A stretch of 64,000 nt of DNA from Acanthochromis polyacanthus (Eukaryota; Chordata; Actinopteri; Pomacentridae), in the NCBI RefSeq assembly GCF_021347895.1, contig NC_067131.1, positions 4,554,653-4,618,652 on the forward strand, in the 5' to 3' direction. Both the position numbers and the translations under genes were made by a program. Below are positions 11,941-23,270 of this stretch, piece by piece; within the stretch, counting starts at the first letter, position 1, and each line of letters opens with the position of its first letter. Below the pieces are notes generated by a model. The model did not search any database and was not told where the DNA came from. It worked only from the letters and a program-made list of their open reading frames with translations.

Positions 11941-14885
11941 GACTGCTATGACTCACTAAATTCTACTTTCTTAGAATACTCTAGTACATGTTAAAGTTTG
12001 GGAATCCTGAGCTGATCTCAAAGATCAGGATTCAAGTCAAACCTTTTTTAAACTAACAAGTGGTGGCACAAATCGAATTCCAATCTCTTGTTTAGGCTGG
12101 CTAGAACACAGAAAGGGGAGCGCGATTTGTGGAAAGTTTGGGATGCAAATTTTGAGCATATCTCATCTTAAATTTTCAATTCATTGGGAACCGTTCTGTC
12201 TTCTATGCCACTTGGATCGAGACATGCCGTCCCAACCAGTTAGTTTGCCCAATAACACATGGGTTCTTGTTGGATGTCATTAAGCAACTCAGAAGTCTTT
12301 GTCATGGTGCCCGTTGCTAGCTAAACCCCCACAAGGCTTTCTGCTTGCCAGCACCAAACTTTCTGTCGTCTGAGTGACGCCTCCTCTGGTCGCTACAGTA
12401 TTAAACAGTAAGAGGCTCCACCTGGTGGAAAAACAAGGTACTACAGCTAATCTACAATACATTTTAGTTATTAACATGCATTTTTTTAAAAAGCGCTTGT
12501 AAAGCCACAGAGCACCCTAAATTCTCCAGACTGAAATGTGGTGTGGATGCAGAAATGCAGTTTTTCAGTTGACTTCAATAGCTTTAGTATACTGGAAGCC
12601 TGTATTATCTTGGAAAGTGGTGTCGAAACAGTATCAGCAGATATTAAATGTGCCAGATTAGATCAGGGGCCAAAACGAGGATTTTTCAGGACCATTTTGA
12701 CTGGTATAGAAGTTGGATTTTCTCAAAAACTGACCCCAATTTTTTTTTAAGAGTATGAATAACTTAAATTTATGATTAGCATCTCTAACACAATGTGGAA
12801 CTGTCTTTTGTCACATGCTTATGTCATCTCCAGTCAGAATGAATATACTGGGAAAATAAAAAATGAATTATAAATCAAGGTTTGGCATGAAGTCTGTCTC
12901 ATTAATACATGACATACAGCAATACTGACATCCTGATCATATAATAGATGGTGAAAATTTCCCAATATATGGAAAATATGGAAGAACAAAAAAACAATTA
13001 AGTGACTTCCCTTTCAAACTCTGTATTAATTTAAGGAAGATTATCTTCTACAGGAAATTAACTCTGCTGTGGTATTAAACTGACTAAAGATGCACACCCG
13101 AGATACCAGAACGACCGAATAAGTCACTCATGGATAATCTATTACGTAGCGTGGCACATAAGTTACAGTAATGACAGCAGTAAACAGATAAGAGCACAAA
13201 GTTAAACAAAAACATGCATCCGTCTCACAGAAAGATGTGTTTAAGGAAACGGTTACAGCGTAGGAATAGGAAGAGATTTTAATAATCGAAACCCAGAGGG
13301 GCTTGCATCAAGGCTGGAGAAGAAAGGGGTTGTTCAGAGGGAGAAAGGAGGAAAAATAAAAAAAGTTCCAGTGAAAGCCAGCTGCATCTTCATATGGATT
13401 CAGAGTGCAGCTCTTTGATGGGGTTTGCATTTTTTAAGATGTTCTCAATCAGAGGGCTTCTGAATTCATCCCAAGGTTTTAGTTTGCTGCTGTATAAAAT
13501 ATTAGCCTAGAAGAGTTGGCCAACTCGGTTTCACATGAAGAAAAATTTCCTTTAAAGTTACAGAGGCGGGTGGACGCTGAGCCGCCAATGAATATATACA
13601 TGGAAACGCACATGCATACTCCGGTTGGCGTGCTCCTCCTCTTTTTACGGAGATTGCATTTCTCATTCCCTTTTTCTGCTGCTGTCCTCATGTGGTCCGT
13701 CGAGTCTTTTTCCTCCAGCTGTTGCTTTGATATGAGCGTCACGAAATCTGTGTGAACACCACAGACGCAAGCTAATCTGCCCCACTGCACGGCCTTCGTT
13801 CAGATCATGTCTCATTCTCTTCTCATCTTCTCGTAGTCTTTAATCCTCCCACCGTCAACGAGTACTGTCAGCCGTCGCTCCTTTCCCTCTCCTTTTTTTT
13901 AAATTTTCTTTTTAACATCATAAATCAAGCTGGGTGAGAGGATGTAATGTTCATTTTCTGCAGGCTTCTCACTGCGCAGCTTTGATTCGGTTTCCTCCAG
14001 GTATCCTGAGAGTCAGGGTTGAACTGTTTTGTCCTCCACTCACCTGTTTCTCTACTCCAGGCGAGCTGGACATCCTTAAAAACTAGAGAAACCTGAATGA
14101 ACTAATCCTAAAGCGACCCAGAGCAAATCGGCATTAAAATAAAAATATATACACTGAAAACAAATTATGTACATCCGCCTGAGGGCACCAACTAGAGCCG
14201 TCTCTTCTATATACATAGTTTAATACATTTTCAATTAATTAGTTGTGCTGTGGATGTGGGTGATAATTGAAAACTGAATTACTTATAGCCGACACTGAAT
14301 GTTTGAACGGATTGGTAATTCTGTTTCAGACTGTGTGATGGCAGAGTTGTAAAGTTCTTGTCTGGCTGGTTCTATTTAAACAACATTCAACAAGTTTGAC
14401 CTCGATTGTTGAATGGAGAAATGGGTTTTATTTTATATTTATCATAGAAAAATATCAAAAGACTCAATCTAAGTGTATCTACGTAGAATTTTTGTGCTTT
14501 GAGTGTCTGACACAGCAGCTACAGATGTTTCCATGATGCATTTCATGTGCATATTGAAGTATTGCATCAGAAAAAGTTAAGTTTTCCTGATGCAAAATAA
14601 TTCCTGAGGACTTCTTTTCTTTTCTCGAGTAGATGCCAATTTTCTTTCCTTTTTGTTTTTTAAGCAGTTCGCCAACTTCTTCTACTGTTTATTACAGTCA
14701 TGTAGCCAATAGCGCCACCTTCTGGCAACACTACACAGCTTAGTTTAAACACTCCAAATCCCTTAATAGAAACAAACCTAATTTGCTCCCCCACCTTTGT
14801 GTGCAACATTTCCATAATTTTGCATTAAATTTGCCCGACTACTAAAATCACACGTAACTTGTGAGGTTGTACTTGGGGACAATGG
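11941..14885. other. Mostly unique non-coding sequence
   Basis: Nearly 3 kb without a gene. The stretch 11995-12040 (a 'gattcaagtcaaacc' motif) may be the outer end of the neighbouring Tc1 relic. A short 'agcgccaccttctggc' word at 14709 belongs to a common fish dispersed motif. The 13400-13790 part is complex and repeat-free. Its minus-strand 103-codon frame has no domain and is opposed by a plus-strand shadow. Confidence 0.45.
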
Positions 14886-15215
14886 TGCTTTCAGATAAAT
14901 GCTAATGTCAGCATGCTAACCGGCTCACAAAAACACATTTTTGCATGTAGACCATTAGCAGGTAATTTGTTCACCGTGTTGTCCCTGGTTTGTTAGAATG
15001 CTAACATTTGCTAATTGGCATCAAAATCGTGCATCACAAATGAAATTGATTGACAGAAAGTTTGATACTAGATTCAATGTGGAAAAAAACTAATTTATGT
15101 AATGGACCCTGTTGGATCCTCTGGGGACCATGAATATCTGCACAAACCTTGGTAGCAATCCATTCAGTGGTTAAGATGTTTCAATCCAAACCAAAGTGAT
15201 GAACCAAGCTACCAG
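14886..15215 (+). repeat. 'gctaacatgctaa' fish repeat, plus copy
   Basis: The sequence carries the signature succession of a widespread fish repeat: 'atgctaatgtcagcatgc', a 'tagaccattagcagg' part, 'gctaacatttgctaattggc', 'gaccatgaatatctgcacaa', 'ggtagcaatccattcag' and 'aaccaaagtgatgaacc'. Fragments on the opposite strand occur at 42591-42700 and 43780-43925. Class unknown to me. It is non-coding. Confidence 0.7.
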
Positions 15216-15439
15216 CAGCCATCTCTGAAGCCCTGCTGCTAATGCTGCTAAAGACAACTCGGCAAGGCTTGTTTTCAGAACAGTTTAAGCGTGTGGAAGC
15301 TTAATCGATGGTCAGTCGGTGGTTGTTTATGTTATGTACCAACGGTTGTTGTGTTGATGTTGGGTCGCGAAGCCCTTGTCAGAGAAAATGGTATTGATTT
15401 AAAGGTAACCATCATAGGGCTTCCCTGAGGCTCCTCGCT

Positions 15440-15960
15440 CTCTAACAAGGTTCTTTAGATAAAAACCCTCCTCCTGCCGATCAAGACGCTTTTCTCCCTT
15501 TGTGTTGGAATTGAAATATCGACGTCCCCACCCATTGATTACTTCTTTCAGTTTTGAGCATTAAATACGCTAATGAATGGGTTGCCTCAGACCTCATTAT
15601 GGCATCGAGCTGAGGTTGGGAGTCTGTTCGTCTCTGCTCAAGTGGAGATGATGAAGCGGAGCCCATGCAGCCTTCACTCGATAAGCAAGTAGAGCATGTA
15701 GACCGAGTCTTCTGGGACCTCGGATCATTGCCATCGATCTCTCCTCGGTCTTCGTTTGACCTCCGATTGGTTCCAGCTTGAGAATGCATGATAATAGAGC
15801 CCTCACTGTTGCTGATTTTCGGGAAGCTGGACTCGATATCGATGCAAAACCTTTTCAGGTTTCGTATTAGGAGAACTCCAGCTGCGGAGACTGGGACCGA
15901 GATGAAAGTTAACAGATTTAAAACCCCCAGAGGATATGCTGTGACTGCACACACATTTCA
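15440..15960. promoter_or_regulatory. Candidate conserved non-coding block
   Basis: A repeat-free, complex stretch with an evenly mixed base composition. It has AT-rich cores such as 'cattaaatacgctaatgaatgg' elements (15560-15582) inside GC-richer DNA. The 157-codon minus-strand frame (15954-15481) shows no recognisable domain and begins away from any visible splice or promoter signal. A regulatory role is inference only. Confidence 0.25.
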
Positions 15961-16093
15961 CTGGAGACAAAGGAATTTAACATGCGCACACACGCTCCAC
16001 ATGCACACGAGAAACCTGATTAAAGTTGGGAAGCATGTGTTGCGCCGAGATCCACCTTATAGATAAAATATACCGTGGCTTTGCCCAGGAGGG

Positions 16094-16117
16094 AAACATT
16101 TCATATATGAAATGTTT
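16094..16117. repeat. Perfect 24-bp palindrome
   Basis: The 24 bases are identical to their own reverse complement, centred on a TATA core with arms AAACATTTCA. The flanking bases (G on both sides) stop the symmetry. It sits in unique sequence next to a segment (16130-16310) that resembles a conserved block. It could be a dimeric protein-binding site or chance. Confidence 0.7.
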
Positions 16118-16969
16118 GTACGCTCAGCATTTAGAGCCAGAATGTCAATAATCAAAAGAGATGAGTCATGTTCTTTTGAATATATGAATGAGTCGACATG
16201 CAGCGCTGCAGCAAGCCCAGCCAAATTTTCATGTAGCTGTCGAGGATGATTACCAGCCATCATCAATATTATAATTAAACTCAGGCTTTATTGTCAGGTC
16301 TATGGCAGGAATTGTCCTCCAGCCGCAAGAAAAAACACTGTTAATGGAGTGAACATGCAGCACATTACAATGCAATAATATGTACGACGAAACGGAACAT
16401 AAGTGAATACTGATGAACTTCATAATGAATAACTTGCATCAGACTAATCTCTTCTAATCAGTTCTTACATGAGACCCAGTTGGAGTCTCTGTTGAGCTGC
16501 AGCGACATAAATCGTGTCGGTCGCTGGTGTTTGAAGCAGCTTTCCCTCTGCTTTCATCTCCTGTTTTTTGTTTATCCTCCTCTGACTTCTTCCTCTGCAT
16601 GTCCACCCATGTCTGATGGAAGATTTTCCTGTGTGCAGACGCTCTGATCACAATAATTCGAAAACCACAATGTTCTGCTCTGTTAAGTTCATGTCAGGTG
16701 GTGTAAAGCTGCTTGTACAACCCAACTCTCAGAACAAACACTCAAGGTGAAGGAATTAGTCATTCAGTAAACCAAGATAAGAGGCTAAATACATAGACGC
16801 AAACACAAACTGTAGCTTTTGCAGATGGTTAAAGCAGGACAACAAATTCCTTGTCTATTGAGTGCAAAGAACATTGCAGTAGACATTTCAGAAATAGCAA
16901 ACTCCTCTTACTCTTTTGTGCCACTGACAATGAAAGGACATTACAGAACTAGCAACATTGGTTACGTCT
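16118..16969. other. Unique non-coding sequence
   Basis: No gene or repeat recognised. The part at 16200-16310 has AT-rich homeodomain-like cores (ATAATTAAAC) in complex sequence and could be conserved. Confidence 0.4.
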
Positions 16970-17090
16970 GTAGATTCAGTCATCCAGGTCATGGTAATTG
17001 TACGAGCTTCAGTAGAAATCAGCTGGTCTTCTTGAAGACGTTTCACCTTCATCAAAGAGGCTTCTTCACTTCTGACTATTCAGTTCAATT
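16970..17090 (-). repeat. Single copy of the 50.7-52.4 kb internal repeat
   Basis: Read on the minus strand, this stretch matches the unit that is amplified inside the element at 50726-52423. It has 'aagcctctttgatgaagg', 'gaaacgtcttc', and the 'gaagctcgtacaattaccatg' and 'cctggatgactgaatctac' parts in the same order. It ends just before an hAT-type terminus at 17101. Confidence 0.65.
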
Positions 17091-17100
17091 CGGTTGTATT

Positions 17101-17295
17101 TACACGACCGTTCAAAGTTTGGGGTCACTTGGAAATGTTCTTATTTTTGAAAGAAAAGCAGTTTCTTCCTTGAAGATAACATTTAATGAATGATAAATCC
17201 AGTGTAGACATTGTTAATGTGGTAAATGACTATTCTAGCTGGAAACGGACAATTTTTAATGGAATAAGCCCGCACATTGTGTTTCTTAGCACATT
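17101..17295 (+). mobile_element. hAT-like non-autonomous element, left part
   Basis: The stretch begins with the terminus ACACGACCGTTCAAAGTTTG, then 'gggtcacttggaaatg' and 'gaaagaaaagcagtttctt'. It continues through 'aatgtggtaaatgactattc', a set of words found in one abundant fish repeat. The same family ends the element at 41826-42066 (opposite strand) and at 40976. The right terminus is missing or internally deleted after about 17260. It encodes no protein. Confidence 0.65.
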
Positions 17296-19421
17296 TCTGC
17301 CACTTGTTCATTAGTGGGAGATGCTTGTTTCACTGAAATTACAATAAAACCCATTTCCCTACCTCCCCCAGAGGTACCCAGCTATGTGGCCATACTATGT
17401 GTTGTTTTGCTTGAAGAATCTTGAGATCATCCATCGCTGTTTGCTGCTCTTTTCTAAAGAAGCAGCTTCAATGAAGACTGTTCAGTGAAGTCTGTGGATT
17501 TTTCACAGTAACAAGGCCACTGTTTCTCAAAGGGAGACGCTGCTGTTGAATTTTTCAATGCCGTGAGCACCATGAATACACCACCTCTGACCTCCACTGT
17601 AGGCAGCTAAACCTTGACAAATGAATCCAGAACTGTCTCAACAGCTCGATACCATTAAATGGGCAACGTGAGCAACAACATGCAGCTCGTTTGTTATGCT
17701 TTTTGCTCCATCTGCCGCAGCTCTGCAGTGTTTGTCTTTGAGGCTTTGCTGGGTCTCATGCAAGAAATCCAATGAGAAGCTGATTTACACCCGGGATACC
17801 AGCAGAACGTGCCTAATTAGAGAGCGGAAAAGCAAACTGGCCACAGCCTGGGTCAGTCACACAACACGTAACCCTCCACGGCATCTCATCAGTCTGTACG
17901 ATGAAGGACCGGATCGATGATTCTCAGGTTAATTGGGTGCAGGTAAACCCTGCTGTCCTGATGGACCTCTGGCTGATCCGGCCTCCACCTGCATCAGATC
18001 GTGTGTTCACATGAGAGATGTCCTCGTGTGCTGAACAGTGAAGCATGTAAGCAGAGCCGACCTTCTCTCACTGTTATGTGCTGCCAACTTCATAGACACC
18101 AAGAATCCTGCCACGCTGTGAAGGACACGGAACGCAGACGATTCAAGCCTCGGATGCAGCAACTGAGAAAAAGTCAATGCTTGCATCCCATGAAAATTCA
18201 GCTGTATGGGGAAATTTAACAACTCTGCAATAAGTTGAAGGTTTTAGAAGTTGAAAAAGTAAAGTGGGAGACAAAAATGAAACTCTAAGAGGCTACGAAG
18301 CAGAAATAAAGTGATCTGGGTGTTTCTCTGAAGCTGTAATTGTAAAGATTTCCATTGTGTCAAATGCGAATGTTGATTGTATTTGTCCAGATATTTGTCT
18401 TGTCACCAGTAAATGTCTACAGATTATGTAGCAACCTTTCAATATGATCTTCCATTGTTATTAGCTGGGTCTAACAGTGACGCAGAACTGCAGTTTGCTT
18501 TTCTGTTAAGATTTTTCACAAAATGCCAAACCAGATAGTCAAATTTCCTGAAACTTTGTGGGAAGAGGGGAAGCACAGGCAAAGGAATAATACTAGGAAG
18601 AGTATTTATGCAGCTCTGGATCAATTTCTGTAAATTACTGGAAAGGCCACTGGCCTTTGTGGAGGATTGCTCTCTGAGTGCCCTTCTAGTTGTTTATAAT
18701 TTCATCTAATTGATAGAGGTCTTCAAGTTGCTCACTCTTTTATCGCTGCAGTAGAGTGGTGATGCAAATGAAGCGCTTTCTAATGCATCTGCTTCACTTC
18801 ATGAAACTCATCTGTGTCAAAGTTACGTCCGTTTAATTTTAATTTTTCCACAAAAATGATCTCTTTCTGCTTTAAAATGACTTGGATGCAACCAACCAAT
18901 GCTTTTTCTAGAATGTGACCATCTCTGTAGTCATTGCTTCTCTTTGAACAAACGACTGCCACTTGCTGCATCTTGAGCGAACCAGCTCAACTGTTTAAAT
19001 ACTGTGAAACTCCTCAAAATGACAGAATGGCAAGGTGTAATTCAACCATACTGGTGGGAAACTGATTCTGAAGAACAATGACGATGCAGAAACCCTTGGC
19101 TTGCAAGTTGACCGGATTAGTTCCTTGTGTTATGTACTGCACGTTTTTGGGATATGCTGCAGTTTTAGGGTAGAAATCTTCAGCTGTGGCATCAGCTGCT
19201 TATTTTTCTCATTATCTATCTTTTAGCAAATACGAAACAGCATATCGACATGTGGACAAGGCCATGAAAAAATCTAAATTTTCACCAGAAATGGTCCTTA
19301 ACAGGGAAACAGCAGGTGGCTTTTATTGTGAAGCAGTCACAATGCAGTATGTTTGCAGAACACAGAACAAACAAACAAAAAAAAACAGATGTTTACAGCT
19401 TTTTGTTCTTTGTGTTTACAG
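17296..19421. other. Unique non-coding sequence
   Basis: About 2.1 kb without a recognisable gene or repeat. Frames at 17696-17920 and 18001-18222 (both strands) show no motif. Confidence 0.45.
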
Positions 19422-19496
19422 GGAGGATGGTGACACAGAGCAGAAGGATTAAAATCAACGGGTATCAAGCAAACGCATGTACAACATGTGTTCAAG
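19422..19496 (+). other. Candidate spliced exon, 75 nt
   Basis: A pyrimidine-rich tract ends in TTGTGTTTACAG at 19421, a strong 3' splice site. 75 nt later CAAG is followed by GTAAGTGC, a near-consensus 5' splice site (19497). One frame is open through the whole segment, reading RMVTQSRRIKINGYQ and then ANACTTCVQ. The length is a multiple of three. I do not recognise the peptide. It could be an internal exon of an unknown transcript, an untranslated or lncRNA exon, or a chance pairing of splice-like sites. Nothing else nearby supports a gene. Confidence 0.25.
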
Positions 19497-20169
19497 GTAA
19501 GTGCTTCGTCTTATCAAGCTGTTTTTTGTAATAAATTATTTAAGCTGCACACACAACATGAGATGTAACGGCAGGCGTTTCTGGGCTTCTCCCCGATGTT
19601 CAACTTTCATGAGCACATGAAGGGCTTCTAGTGTCCACATGACGTAAATTTCATCATCCGTGCAAGTCCATTGGTTCCCTGTGTGGTCATCTGCATGCGG
19701 TCCAAAATTTGTGTTCATGCAACGATGATGCTGATGATGACAAAGGGAAATGTCCACATGTCGATGCTAGTGATTTACTGAGCATGCAATGAATGTAAAG
19801 ACTCCAAACTAGTACAATAACTATACATCCATGGTGTCCACAGCAGTCCATGAAAGAAAAGACTTTGAGACTTTTGATGAAATGGCGTAACGATGGAAAT
19901 AGTAATTGGCTAGATTATCCGTTACTGAAAACCCATCACTGCTCCCTGGTGTTTGCTTCCACTGGTCAATACTTGTAGATGAACTCTAACCGAACGCACT
20001 TCCAGTAACTACAGATGTTACCGATGAATCAGGATGCAAATCTTTGACTCATGAAATTCATGAAAAACAACAAAGGAAAACTCTGACAACAGACAAATTG
20101 TTTGAGAAAACGGGTTGATTAAAACAATTCGGAAGCTGGTTGATTAAATTTTGTTTCAATCATAAGAGC
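19497..20169. other. Unique non-coding sequence
   Basis: No gene or repeat recognised. The minus-strand frame at 19536-19757 is unremarkable. Confidence 0.45.
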
Positions 20170-20296
20170 AATGCTAACTGTTTATCCTTGTTTGCAGGCT
20201 TTATGCTAAGCTAAATGCTAACTGGCTGCCAGCTGTAGATTCATATGTGCTGACATTAGAGGAGTATTGATCTCCTCATGAAGCCAATAAGCATCG
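20170..20296 (+). repeat. 'ctttatgctaagctaa' fish repeat fragment
   Basis: The stretch 'ggctttatgctaagctaa', followed by 'ctggctgccagctgtag' and 'ttcatatgtgctgacat', matches the core of a very common fish repeat. Only this core is present. It is non-coding and unclassified. Confidence 0.7.
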
Positions 20297-21480
20297 ATCT
20301 GTTCCTCAAATAAAATAAAAAACTGCCAAAGTAGGTTATGTAAAAACTGATCTGATTCACTGTAATAAAAGTCTCATGATTATGTAAATTGAGGTTGCTA
20401 AACATAGATGACACTGATTCATAGTGTCATAACGGCGTATTATGGTGTCAAGCTATTAATACAGTTGCAGTTTTTGTCTCTCCAGCAACTTGTATTCATG
20501 ATTAAAATGGTTTTCCAGTCAGCTGCTTTACATTTTCCTTTGATTTATCTCTGGAAAATCAGCTCAGTTGGGTTTAATGTGGCCCCTTTTTTCTTCCTCT
20601 TCAATGAGACCTTTTGCATGCCTACTCGAGCAGCACCATGAGTGTCATATTTCCCCTTAAAGGGTGTGAAGAGAAATTCGGCCGATGATGGAAATGGGAG
20701 GTGAGGCAATGGGGTGTGCAAATTCAGCAAGATCTGAAACGGCTGGTAATGAGCAGCTATCAAGTGAGCAACTATACCATCACTAGGAGACTAATATCTG
20801 TCATTAAAAAAAAAAAAAAAGAGGTTCAAATCCCCGGCGTGACGGCTTGAAGAGGAGATTCTGTTTTCATCTAGAAGACGTGTAGATGGTAATTTCATCA
20901 GACGCTCTCCATGTTTCTCTCAAGAGAACGAGGCCGGAGTGAGAAACGGATACAAAGGAAGAACTGTATGTCAATAAAGTTCGACAAATCCGTCGCTCCA
21001 ACTGAACCACAGCAAGCTGCTTTGTGCGCAAGTGGAACTGATGTAACTATCACGACTCCGCTCGTGTCGTCTTTAAAGTATTTAATCGCTTCTGATGCCA
21101 GTTGAAGCTGGGACGCGTCTTTTCCTATCTTCTGGATGTCCTTACCTGTGCTCTGCTTTCGGTCTCTTGCATCAGAGGCTCACAGTAGGATACTCATTAG
21201 TCTTTCACTGTAAACCAATTAAAGCCAGACTCCCACCCTGTGTACACCTTTCATTAGGGAACATCCTGTGCTGTCACATTTTAATTGGTTAACGTTAGAT
21301 TTCAGTGGAATCTTCTCCACAGGTGGCCAGAGATGCATTAAAGGCGTATTAACATCAAAGTGTCAAGGAAATCTGGGAGTTTTAATTCATTATATATGTA
21401 AAAAAAAAAGAACATTAAATTGAAATGTATTAGTTTTTATTTAACCTGGGGGATGAGCCTATCCAACAGCTTCAGACAGA
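20297..21480. other. Unique non-coding sequence
   Basis: No gene seen. A 15-base A run occurs at 20806-20820. Right after it, AGGTTCAAATCCCC resembles an RNA polymerase III B box, but no tRNA fold or A box is visible upstream. Confidence 0.4.
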
Positions 21481-21560
21481 CTTCCGCACAACGTTTAACT
21501 TGCAAAAATAAATTTATTGGTGCAACGTTTCGACACGAGACCTTCATCAGGCAAATTGTC
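21481..21560 (+). repeat. 'ggtgcaacgtttcga' dispersed repeat fragment
   Basis: The words 'aaatttattggtgcaacg', 'tttcgacacgag' and 'accttcatcaggc' occur together in a repeat common in fish genomes. Only about 80 bases are recognisable. The overlapping frames on both strands are shadows of this repeat. Confidence 0.55.
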
Positions 21561-22261
21561 CCCCAGTGGAGATGAAGCAGTAGGCAGCCGGGATGATCCA
21601 ACCTTCGTGTACTTTGACATGAAGCGTTTCAGACAGCTTTGTTCTTTCCTTTCGCTATCTGAAGTGCAAACTACAGGAAGCCCCAACCGCCAGGCAGTAA
21701 CCTACCACACTGGAAACTTCTAGTTTTTGAGAGGATTTGGATCACACAGCAAGGAAATCCTGCTAGTTTGTTTTTTTTTGTTTGTTTTTTTTCCCCATAG
21801 ATTTTCCATTTAACTGCAGTGTTTGTCTCTCTACATACAAATATTCCAGTGACCAGCTGTCACTATACTGAGGAAGCACTGAAGTCCGTATCCTTCACTC
21901 AGCTCTGCCCAAGACTATTGATTGATTTGAAGAAATGCAGACAAGCCGGAGCATTTTTCATGCAGTTTTTTCCCCTAGAGCAGAATGATTGTAAGGTGGT
22001 TCCAAATGTTATGTTTTTCAGAATGAGCTAGTTAAGTAAAAACCAACCACCAACAGATGAAACAACCATTTTCACAGTGAAAGAGCTGCAGTTTCCAAAG
22101 CCAGACCAGGACTAGGCACGTTAAATGAGGAGCAGCAGGCGCATGCTCGTTGTTTAGAAAATATTATCATTTGTTTGCCTCCACAGATTAAATACAGCTT
22201 TGTTGAACTGGTTCTCAGTGAAGGATGGACATGTAGAGATTGGGTTATGGTTAGCGTCTGG
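21561..22261. other. Non-coding sequence
   Basis: Nothing recognisable apart from a T-rich tract at 21769-21795. Confidence 0.45.
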
Positions 22262-22558
22262 GAAAGTGTGTTTTTTTGTTTTGTTTTTTTTTTTTTTTTG
22301 GGTCCAGAACAGGATTTGTCCCGGACACTGCCCGTTCTTTAAACTTTTCAACCACCTTCGCCACCGTGGGAAAGCCAAGTGGAATCCTCCTTGGATAGCA
22401 TTAAATTCATCTGCTATATTTCCATATGTCCATCCTTCATGTCTACTGAAAAATACCAGTTCAATTTCCTACCAAAAAGCCATATTTAATCTGTCAGGGC
22501 AAAAAGTTATAGTTAACGAGATTTCCTGTGTGTCCAGACCTTAGGGACACCCTGTATA
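22262..22558 (-). pseudogene. Possible DNA-transposon relic with HTH remnant
   Basis: On the minus strand, 22375-22325 translates after a frameshift as VVEKFKERAVSGTN. This resembles the 'vV.rFkErGSV.Dkp' segment of mariner-type helix-turn-helix domains. The plus-strand end at 22546-22558 reads GGGACACCCTGTA, which looks like a mariner-type terminal sequence. A partner terminus was not found. The body is broken and has no long frame. Family assignment is tentative. Confidence 0.35.
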
Positions 22559-22619
22559 ATAATGATGTAGTTGTGCACCATGAATGCATCTCCCGAAGTT
22601 CTACTGTAACTTCCTAACA

Positions 22620-23270
22620 TGTCTGATGGAGAACATTCAGCACAAATGACCCAAACAATGGTGTGATAGCATGTGGGTTGTCCAAGGCACTAATTGTAGC
22701 TTAATACCTGCCTAGAATTCAGGTTGAAGAGTCACTAAATTGACACAGTTGAGGAAATTCGGTCTTATTGAAGATGCTGCTTGACATATTTACATGACGT
22801 GACTTCTAGGGAGCGTTACCAGTGTTGCAGGACCACTTGGAGCAGCGTAATTCTGCACAAGCACTTCAAACGGGACATTGATGGTTAAATTTAAGTCGGG
22901 TACAATTTTGGATTAGGAAGTGTCTAAGGGAAAAACACTGAGCACAAACGACCTTAACTGTGCTGTGATGACACATTGGTGCTCCGATGCACTGTTCGCC
23001 ATTTTTTTTGGTTCTTTTTGTTTGGTCATAACGGCAAAATGATTGCACTCCACCTGCCTACTTGCTAGATTTGGCTCGCTGTGACAGCTTCCTGTTCCCC
23101 AGTGTGCAACTCAAATTGAAGATTTGCCTTTTTTGTTTTTTTGACATTTACGACTTACAGTGAGTATTACAAGTGTCGCAGGAGCACGAGGAGCAGAGTA
23201 TCGCTGTGCAAAGAGGCTCCTTTGAAGGACAAGGCTGGTAAATTTCAATCTGATGCGTTTTTTTTAATTT
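22620..23270 (+). pseudogene. Mariner transposase relic, tandemly duplicated C-terminal part
   Basis: At 23048-23131 a broken frame reads like the mariner block: MIA.H, then PAYLLDLARCDSFLFPSVQLKLK, against the family 'PPYSPDLAPCDFFLFPKLKLKLK'. At 23212-23240 VQRGSFEGQ corresponds to the terminal 'QGDYFEGD'. A second, more decayed version of the same part lies upstream: 'agcacaaatgacc' at 22637 pairs with 'agcacaaacgacc' at 22940, and 'gtgttgcagga' at 22822 pairs with 'gtgtcgcagga' at 23171. The C-terminal region has therefore been duplicated with a spacing of 300-350 bp. Stops and shifts throughout make it non-functional. It is the same family as 6186-6560. Confidence 0.6.

Noticed and set aside
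14008..14056. Minus-strand donor-like site CAG/GTGAGT near 14040
   Set aside because: The site is good, but the possible acceptor upstream is weak and no open frame or second signal supports an exon.
15481..15954. Minus-strand open frame of 157 codons
   Set aside because: No recognisable domain, no splice or promoter context, and overlapping frames on both strands. Chance or a non-coding conserved block explains it better.
20745..20850. tRNA or tRNA-derived SINE suggested by AGGTTCAAATCCCC
   Set aside because: Only a B-box-like word is present. No A box, acceptor stem or cloverleaf could be drawn.
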